From positions 1-10,927 of the forward strand of contig CAMZKQ010000196.1 of the NCBI GenBank assembly GCA_947311265.1: 10,927 nt of DNA. The letters run 5' to 3'. The stretch is from an uncultured Chlorobiota bacterium. Its GTDB lineage: Bacteria > Bacteroidota > Bacteroidia > Bacteroidales > JAADGE01. Below the pieces are notes generated by a model. The model was given only the letters and a program-made list of their open reading frames with translations, made no database searches and was not told where the DNA came from. This document shows positions 6,052 to 10,927 of this stretch, in pieces; position 1 is the first letter of the stretch, and each line of letters starts with the position of its first letter. Position numbers and translations under genes: made by a program.

Positions 6052-6795
6052 CTAATCCGTAAAATATGCCCACGCTTTTTCAGCTTGTAAGTGTAACATT
6101 TCTAGGCCATTAAGTATTTTTGCCCCCCGCTTTTTCCCCGCTTTGAGAAATGCCGTTTCGGCAGGATTGTAAATTAAATCAAACAAAAAATGCTCCGCAT
6201 TTATAAAATCATAATTAATTGGCGGTTGCTCATTTGGGGCATGGAGCATGCCCAGCGGCGTTGCATTTACAATTAATTTATGCTCACCAAAACCCATAGC
6301 CGCAAGGCTTTCGTAACTTACTGTTGAGGCATTTTTTGGCGTTCGAGAAACAAAAGTAGGCACTACCCCTATGGACTCTAATCCTTTAAAAACCGCCTTC
6401 GCAGCCCCACCCGTGCCTAGTATATAAGCCCGTTTTGGCAAGCTATTACAACTCCTTTTTAAGGACTCTGTAAAACCGTAAATATCCGTATTATACCCCC
6501 TAAGGCTCGCCTTATTTCCCTTGCGGGATATTTTTATTGCATTGACTGCCCCTGCTAATTCTGCCGATGCGTGCAAAGTATCCAGCAATGGGTATAAACT
6601 TTCCTTATGTGGCGATGTTACGCTAAGTCCTTTTAAATTAGGATTTTTGGCTATTATTTCAGGCAAACTCTCTACCGACTCAATCGGGAAAGTTTGATAT
6701 TTAGCATTAATATTCTCCGTTTTAAATTTTTCAGTAAAATATCTCTCCGAAAAAGAATGCCCCAAAGGGTAACCAATAAGCCCGTATAAATCCAT
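6052..6795 (-). CDS. aroE: Shikimate dehydrogenase (AroE)
   Basis: AroE reduces 3-dehydroshikimate to shikimate with NADPH in aromatic amino acid synthesis. Substrate-site residues are visible: S14 and S16 in 'GHSFS', 'GLSVTSPHKE' (56-65) with catalytic K64, N85 in 'GAVNAI', and 'GYNTD' (100-104) with catalytic D104. The cofactor domain starts with 'LGTGGAAKAV' (126-135). 'VNATPLGM' and 'DLIYNPAETAFL' follow, and the C-terminus has 'NGLEMLHLQAEKAW'. At 247 residues it is shorter than the roughly 270-residue E. coli enzyme, which is usual for Bacteroidetes. The second position of the usual 'NVTIPHK' is changed to 'SVTSPHK', a mild variant. The leader is A-rich with no Shine-Dalgarno. It converges with maf without an intergenic base. 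Confidence 0.94.
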   Translation of the reverse strand: MDLYGLIGYPLGHSFSERYFTEKFKTENINAKYQTFPIESVESLPEIIAKNPNLKGLSVTSPHKESLYPLLDTLHASAELAGAVNAIKISRKGNKASLRGYNTDIYGFTESLKRSCNSLPKRAYILGTGGAAKAVFKGLESIGVVPTFVSRTPKNASTVSYESLAAMGFGEHKLIVNATPLGMLHAPNEQPPINYDFINAEHFLFDLIYNPAETAFLKAGKKRGAKILNGLEMLHLQAEKAWAYFTD

Positions 6796-6899
6796 ATTTT
6801 TTTATGTCTGATTTAGATTTTATTAAAAAACGACTAAATTTTGACAATAATACGAATTGTTATCAAGAAAAAATTATTTCTTTGTAAAAAAACAAAACT

Positions 6900-7628
6900 A
6901 TGAAAACAACTTTGTTAATAATTTCAGCCCTATTTTTTACACTATTTACAACTGCACAAACTGTAGAGCTAGAAGAAGATGTACGATTATTAGACATAAA
7001 AAAACCAACTAGAGGGCAAAATTTGCGGCACTACAACCATTGGTATTTGGAGTACGGCTCAATTATTCCGGTGAAGGAAGACCCTGGGGCAAAGGTGAAA
7101 TCCCCCTTTGCATTTTCCTTTTCGGCAGGTAATCGCTACAAATTAAAACTCAATAACTATTTTGCAGTTGGCCTAGGGGCAGCCTACAGTTACACCTCAT
7201 TTCGCTTGAAGCAAGATGCTCAAAAACAAATTCCCAATAATATAACACATCGCAAAGAAAAATATATTTTCCATGCACTAGCAGCAGATGCTTTTTTTCG
7301 TATCAACTTTGGAAAACGAGGGAACATTGTAGGCAAATTTATAGATTTAGGCGGCTATGGTAGTTACGCCTTTTCTGCCAAACATGAGTATGAAGATAAA
7401 ATTAAAAAACCACAAATGGCTGGCTACACCGATACCCGCCAAACCAATACAGGATTGCAATACATCAACCGCTTGAACTACGGAGCAACTGTACGAATGG
7501 GAATAAACCGCTATGTTTTGTTTGGCAGGTATAGAATTTCAGAGATTTTTGATGCTAATTTTAAAACCCAGGTTTCCAAAGCAGAATTAGCCCGAATTAC
7601 AGTAGGGGTGCAAATTGGATTGCACTAA
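6900..7628 (+). CDS. Outer-membrane beta-barrel-type protein, 242 residues, function unknown
   Basis: A signal peptide covers residues 1-19 (LLIISALFFTLFTT, cleavage likely before Q20). The mature protein has the alternating pattern of a small barrel: 'FAFSFSAGNRYKLKL', 'FAVGLGAAYSYTSFRL', 'YIFHALAADAFFRINFG', 'FIDLGGYGSYAFSA', 'YINRLNYGATVRMGI', 'RYVLFGRYRIS', and a last strand 'ARITVGVQIGLH'. This resembles PorT- or OmpW-like barrels of Bacteroidetes, but no family-specific motif allows a name. It is divergent from aroE across 104 bases and ends in its own terminator at 7651-7688, so it appears to be a single-gene unit. Its closeness to the VIT/PEP-CTERM gene is positional; the terminator argues against a shared transcript. 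Confidence 0.78.
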   Translation: MKTTLLIISALFFTLFTTAQTVELEEDVRLLDIKKPTRGQNLRHYNHWYLEYGSIIPVKEDPGAKVKSPFAFSFSAGNRYKLKLNNYFAVGLGAAYSYTSFRLKQDAQKQIPNNITHRKEKYIFHALAADAFFRINFGKRGNIVGKFIDLGGYGSYAFSAKHEYEDKIKKPQMAGYTDTRQTNTGLQYINRLNYGATVRMGINRYVLFGRYRISEIFDANFKTQVSKAELARITVGVQIGLH

Positions 7629-7650
7629 AATAAAACCGAACTAGAAAATT

Positions 7651-7688
7651 AAAAGCGTTCTTTTTTTGGAAAACAAGAACGTTTTTTT
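7651..7688 (+). terminator. Intrinsic terminator of the beta-barrel gene
   Basis: AAAAGCGTTCT (7651-7661) pairs with AGAACGTTTTT (7676-7686) as an 11-bp stem with one G-U pair and a 14-base loop; T continues to 7688. It begins 22 bases after the stop codon at 7626-7628. This is the clearest intrinsic terminator in the window. It overlaps the promoter of the next gene. Confidence 0.75.
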
Positions 7689-7695
7689 AACTTTG
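7665..7695 (+). promoter_or_regulatory. Bacteroidetes-type promoter for the VIT/PEP-CTERM gene
   Basis: TTTG (7665-7668) and TAACTTTG (7688-7695) match the Bacteroidetes -33 and -7 elements with a 19-base spacer. Transcription would start near 7700 and give a leader of about 28 bases before ATG 7729. The elements lie in the loop and right-hand T tract of the upstream terminator, so ending one transcript and starting the next share the same bases. Confidence 0.65.
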
Positions 7696-7728
7696 TATTA
7701 CAAAGTACTTTTATCTGCAATTTTTATT

Positions 7729-10251
7729 ATGGAAAAAAACCAAGGCAAGAGGTTCAAAAACCTTTTCAGAACAGGGGTAATACTTATAGGGGTTTCATTA
7801 ATAATCCTCTATATATCAGGGCTAACTACCCAAGACGAGAATTATTTGTTTGAAAAACAAGGCGTTTTTTTATACAACTACATCATTTCGATAATCTATT
7901 TTTTCTTTTTCTTTTTTAATGACCGACCAGCATTTAAGCTCAGAAGTAAAAACAAAAAAGAATTTACAGTTGTACTTATTTTATTTTCAATAAGTGCATT
8001 CTCTTTAAATAATGGGTTTCAGATATTTGCAGAGTTAGAAACTTGGGTAACTATAAACCTGTTTCTATTTTATACTGCCCTTATGGGGCTAATGTTTATC
8101 GAAAAAATGAACCCCTACCTAAAGGGGCTAAACTATTTCTTTTTAGGCGGCGGCTTACCACTAATATTCTACTTCGCAGCCTACCTTGTGCCCACCTACC
8201 ATATTGCAGTTATTGGAGCATTTGTATTCGGATTCTCCCTCCACCTATTAGTGCCATTAATGGTGCTAGCCTCTAGCCTTTTTCTCTTTATAAAGCAACA
8301 AAAAACAAAGTGGGATAAAATTGCATTTTACGCAGGTGTTTTATTTCCACTCATATTTGTTGCCCTATTTCTATTCAAATGGGAAAGTTTTAAAAAAGAC
8401 ATTCACACCGCCAATGCCACACTTATAACCAACACCAAAACCGAACTCCCCAACTGGATAATTCTAAGCCAAATCATACCCGATGATATGTTTAGCCGAA
8501 AAATAATCGAAGGCGAATTGGTACACGATACATTCAAGCGAATGTGGAGAAATAATTTTGGCTTCTCTTCATTTGGAGAAAAAAAGATACACGACCCACT
8601 GGTAAATGTGGCTATGCAAATACTCGGAGATGTAAATATAAGCGAAGCCAATAGAGTACGCATCTTAAAATCTCAATACGATGCAAGACATCTAGGGCAA
8701 CGCAAATTATGGTCAGGCAAAGATTTATTTGTGGTAGAAGTACTTAACAATATAAAGCTATTTCCAGATTACCGCCTAGCCTATTCCGAAAAAATAATCA
8801 CAATAAAAAGCCACAATAAATTTAGGCAAAAAGAAGCCGCTTTTACATTCCATCTGCCCGAAGGCTCGGTAGCCACATCGCTTTCGCTATGGATAAATGG
8901 CAAAGAAGAAAAATCGCACCTTACAAGCAAATCCAAGGCCGATAGTGCCTATGTACAAATTGTAGGCGTAGAAAAAAGAGACCCCGCATTACTGCACTGG
9001 CAAGAGGGTAACTGCCTCACTGTAACCATTTTCCCTTGCACAGCAAAAGAAGACAGGAAATTTAAAATAGGAATAACCACCCCCTTAGAAAAAGAAGGCA
9101 AGCAGCTAAAATACAAGGGCATTTACTTTGAAGGACCACAAGTAAAAGGCTGCCTAGAAACCACTGTACTCAACTTTGAGTCCGAAGCAGAAATTAAGAT
9201 TACTGACCTACCAACAAGCTATGAAGAACAGCCTGATGGGCGGTTTATTTATACGGGCAATTTTGTCCCTTACCGGGAAATTTTGCTCAATACTACCCCG
9301 CTCTCATCAAAGCCCTTCGCCTTTGGAGGCAAAAGCTACCGCTTAAAAACACTAAAAAAACAAAGCGTAAAATTTGCCCCCCAAACTATCTACCTTGATG
9401 TAAATAAAAGCTGGACAGAACAAGAGTTTACAGAACTAAGCCAATACAATCCAGAAAAAAAAGTATTAGTTTATGCCAATAAATTTATCCAAATTAATGA
9501 TAAAAATAGAGCTAAAATGTACAAAATGCTCACAAAACGAAATTTTAGCCTTTTCCCTGTGAGTAAAATCTCAAGTCCAGAAAACGCATTGCTTATTTCT
9601 AAATCGCCACCACTTTCGCCCAACCTATCCGATTTGGAAGGCAGCCAGTTTCTCAAAACTCTAAAGAAAGGCATCTTAAAATCAGAAAGCAGAATAAATC
9701 ATTTCTGCATAGAAGGGCAACTCTCCCCATTTCTAAAAACGCTTAAGGAGTTGCAACTCTTTAATTACCAAGAAGGAAGCATAGAAGAGGTGCAAACCCT
9801 TATTGAAAATAAAACCTTTGTGCAGGAACACAACAACACTAATAGGGTTGATTTGGACATAGCCCAAACCTCTATTTTTAGAGATTCTATTGCCGTAAAA
9901 TCAGTTGCCCCAGACCATTTATTACGCCTCTTTGGTTACAATAAAATAATGAAAGAATACGGGAAAAACTACTTCTCTACTAAGCAAGATTATATCGAAA
10001 AACTAGTAACTACGGCAAATGAGGCCTATGTTGTAAGCCCCGTTTCGAGCCTAATTGTGCTAGAGACCAAAGCTGATTACGACCGCTTCGATATTCCAGA
10101 AAACCCCAATAGCCTTAAAAATGCTTCAATAAAATCGGCAGGTGCAGTACCCGAACCCGAAGAGTGGCTATTGATTGCTTTGCTTATTGCGACAATCCTA
10201 TTTTTATATTTTAAAAATAAAAAAGCTAAAAAAACAGGGCGACTTTTTTAG
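7729..10251 (+). CDS. XrtN-type VIT domain protein with C-terminal PEP-CTERM sorting signal
   Basis: An 840-residue membrane protein that appears to be the substrate of an exosortase. About seven hydrophobic helices fill residues 15-225. A VIT domain follows (about 350-460), shown by 'EAAFTFHLPEGS', 'SLSLWINGKEE', 'RDPALLHW', 'VTIFPCTAKEDRKFKIGI'. 'IYLDVNKSWTEQEF' near 553-566 resembles a vWA first strand with DxNxS in place of the MIDAS DxSxS. 'SPVSSLIVLETKADYDRF' (about 770-787) is a motif seen after VIT/vWA regions. The end is VPEPEEW (807-813), a hydrophobic helix (813-828) and a basic tail KNKKAKKTGR: a PEP-CTERM type exosortase signal. It best fits the family paired with exosortase N; the XrtK-linked MSEP-CTERM family is the alternative. 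No exosortase lies in the window. I chose ATG 7729 because the in-frame TTG at 7666 lies inside the terminator and promoter. Confidence 0.85.
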   Translation: MEKNQGKRFKNLFRTGVILIGVSLIILYISGLTTQDENYLFEKQGVFLYNYIISIIYFFFFFFNDRPAFKLRSKNKKEFTVVLILFSISAFSLNNGFQIFAELETWVTINLFLFYTALMGLMFIEKMNPYLKGLNYFFLGGGLPLIFYFAAYLVPTYHIAVIGAFVFGFSLHLLVPLMVLASSLFLFIKQQKTKWDKIAFYAGVLFPLIFVALFLFKWESFKKDIHTANATLITNTKTELPNWIILSQIIPDDMFSRKIIEGELVHDTFKRMWRNNFGFSSFGEKKIHDPLVNVAMQILGDVNISEANRVRILKSQYDARHLGQRKLWSGKDLFVVEVLNNIKLFPDYRLAYSEKIITIKSHNKFRQKEAAFTFHLPEGSVATSLSLWINGKEEKSHLTSKSKADSAYVQIVGVEKRDPALLHWQEGNCLTVTIFPCTAKEDRKFKIGITTPLEKEGKQLKYKGIYFEGPQVKGCLETTVLNFESEAEIKITDLPTSYEEQPDGRFIYTGNFVPYREILLNTTPLSSKPFAFGGKSYRLKTLKKQSVKFAPQTIYLDVNKSWTEQEFTELSQYNPEKKVLVYANKFIQINDKNRAKMYKMLTKRNFSLFPVSKISSPENALLISKSPPLSPNLSDLEGSQFLKTLKKGILKSESRINHFCIEGQLSPFLKTLKELQLFNYQEGSIEEVQTLIENKTFVQEHNNTNRVDLDIAQTSIFRDSIAVKSVAPDHLLRLFGYNKIMKEYGKNYFSTKQDYIEKLVTTANEAYVVSPVSSLIVLETKADYDRFDIPENPNSLKNASIKSAGAVPEPEEWLLIALLIATILFLYFKNKKAKKTGRLF

Positions 10252-10291
10252 ACTTGCCTCTAAAATCAAAACAAAATCCCTACCAGCAACA

Positions 10292-10708
10292 CTAATAAAG
10301 CAGTTTAGGCTCTGATTTGTCAGGGTCAATGCCCTTTAATAGCCAATTTTTAGCCACCTCTTGCCAATTATCCAGTTGATTAGTAAAAATATACCGCTCC
10401 CAGTCGTAAATGCCAGTTTCTTTTGCAATGCGTTTAAATTGCATCTGGATAATGGGGTTCTCTAAAATAACCACAGAACGCACCATGCCCCTTGCTCTAA
10501 AAAGTGCTTGCCCTTTCTGTATGTAAACTTGGCTATCGCTAGGGAGCGGCATTAGCTTACGCATATCTATTAAAACAGCAAATTTTTTATTGGCAGTTGT
10601 ACTTAGTATTTGCTCTGCCTCTGCCAACCATGCCTTCATTTCCATGGCTTTTATAAAGCCTTCAAAAGCAATTTTAAACCCATAGTTAGATGTTGTAATC
10701 TTATACAT
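10292..10708 (-). CDS. STAS/SpoIIAA-like domain protein, 138 residues
   Basis: A soluble protein without signal peptide or membrane helix. It has the alternating strand/helix order of a SpoIIAA- or STAS-like fold: 'YKITTSNYGFKIAFEG', a helix 'MEMKAWLAEAEQIL', the central strand 'FAVLIDMRKLMPLP' (43-56), helix 'SQVYIQKGQALFRARG', strand 'VRSVVILE', helix 'MQFKRIAKETG' and 'WERYIF', ending in 'NWQEVAKNWLLKGIDPD'. I recall uncharacterised STAS-like proteins with the same 'DMR...PL...GQ...GMVRSVVIL...Q..RIAKE.G....ERY' pattern. The conserved phosphorylatable Ser of anti-sigma antagonists is not evident, so the role may differ. Its stop lies 40 bases from that of the VIT gene, so the two converge. 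The 170 bases upstream hold no clear promoter match. Confidence 0.75.
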   Translation of the reverse strand: MYKITTSNYGFKIAFEGFIKAMEMKAWLAEAEQILSTTANKKFAVLIDMRKLMPLPSDSQVYIQKGQALFRARGMVRSVVILENPIIQMQFKRIAKETGIYDWERYIFTNQLDNWQEVAKNWLLKGIDPDKSEPKLLY

Positions 10709-10818
10709 AGTATAGAGTTTTTAAATAGTAAAAATATTAGTTCGGTATTACGCTAAATGTATGGATAGTTGCTGATTACGTAATTTACACATTCTGTTTT
10801 TAAAAAACTTTGATGCGA

Positions 10819-10839
10819 GCTGAAATGTTTAATTTCAGC
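10819..10839 (-). terminator. Hairpin after the right-edge gene, weak terminator candidate
   Basis: GCTGAAAT (10819-10826) and ATTTCAGC (10832-10839) are a perfect 8-bp inverted repeat with a 5-base loop, about 40 bases past the stop of the minus-strand gene that enters from the right edge. On the minus strand a run of six T comes only after 11 more bases, so it is not a textbook terminator. The rest of 10709-10878 shows nothing I can support. Confidence 0.4.
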
Positions 10840-10878
10840 AATTTCTCGGCAATTATTTATACATATTGTTAGCAGTTG

Positions 10879-10927
10879 TTATTTATTTTTTAATTCGTTA
10901 ATTTCTTTTTGAGTTAATCCTGTTGAA
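10879..10927 (-). CDS. C-terminal end of a gene entering from the right edge (partial)
   Basis: On the minus strand a frame from the window edge gives STGLTQKEINELKNK and stops at TAA 10881-10879. The 'TGLTQKEINEL' ending is a short helix-turn-helix-like tail. Similar endings occur in Rpn/PD-(D/E)XK transposase-family proteins ('TGLSxEEIxxL'), which is the best guess but rests on 15 residues. A hairpin at 10819-10839 lies downstream of the stop, as expected after a gene end. Confidence 0.4.
   Translation of the reverse strand, partial: STGLTQKEINELKNK

Noticed and set aside
6857..6884. Promoter-like TTG and TTTCTTTG before the barrel gene at 6900
   Set aside because: The -7 element lacks the A at position 2 of TAnnTTTG and the spacer is only 17; too weak to list.
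6893..6900. Minus-strand TAGTTTTG as an aroE promoter
   Set aside because: It fits TAnnTTTG but overlaps the start codon of the divergent gene and has no clear -33 partner; probably chance in A/T-rich DNA.
7666..7728. In-frame TTG start that would add 21 residues to the VIT protein
   Set aside because: The TTG is part of the terminator loop and the -33 element; transcription should start near 7700, after it. ATG 7729 is better placed and begins a normal membrane-protein N-terminus.
8043..8663. Open frames of 77 (plus) and 86 (minus) codons
   Set aside because: Both lie inside the VIT protein gene in other frames and show no family motif.
1..10927. Insertion sequences, CRISPR arrays, tRNA or rRNA genes
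   Set aside because: I saw no spaced direct repeats, transposase motifs, cloverleaf structures or conserved rRNA stretches.

Overview
The window looks like chromosomal DNA from a Bacteroidota (Bacteroidetes) bacterium. Four things point there. The DNA is A+T-rich. No start codon I checked has a recognisable Shine-Dalgarno sequence; the bases before each ATG are A/T-rich. Several promoters fit the Bacteroidetes form (TTTG or TTG, about 19 bases, then TAnnTTTG). The gene content also fits: small outer-membrane beta-barrels, a small lipoprotein, a DUF2752 protein, a panD-rfaE2-UbiA-maf block, and an XrtN-type VIT protein with a PEP-CTERM tail.

Left part (1-1225, all minus strand): the first 20 codons of a cysteine-containing protein cut by the window edge; a beta-barrel gene (116-897) broken by a one-base frameshift in a run of five C; and a 61-residue lipoprotein (1040-1225) with a good promoter at 1299-1328. 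A plus-strand group starts at 1451: a small one-helix membrane protein with a C-terminal CxxC, a secreted or outer-membrane protein with a CxCP tail, then queE (preQ0/queuosine pathway), whose stop codon touches the ATG of a DUF2752 membrane protein.

Middle part (3310-6795): a 188-base gap with overlapping hairpins leads into a likely operon of panD (beta-alanine for pantothenate), rfaE2 (ADP-heptose for LPS), a UbiA-family prenyltransferase and maf (nucleotide pyrophosphatase). This run is short-spaced housekeeping and envelope metabolism. aroE (shikimate pathway) faces it, and the two stop codons abut with no base between them.

Right part (6796-10927): a beta-barrel gene (6900-7628) ends in a clear intrinsic terminator. 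A strong Bacteroidetes-type promoter overlaps that terminator and drives the most interesting gene, an 840-residue multi-pass membrane protein (7729-10251). It has a VIT domain, a possible degenerate vWA-like region and a C-terminal VPEPEEW-helix-basic tail, which is an exosortase sorting signal. The matching exosortase is not in the window. A convergent STAS/SpoIIAA-like gene and the last 15 codons of another minus-strand gene close the window. I saw no tRNA, rRNA, CRISPR array or insertion sequence.
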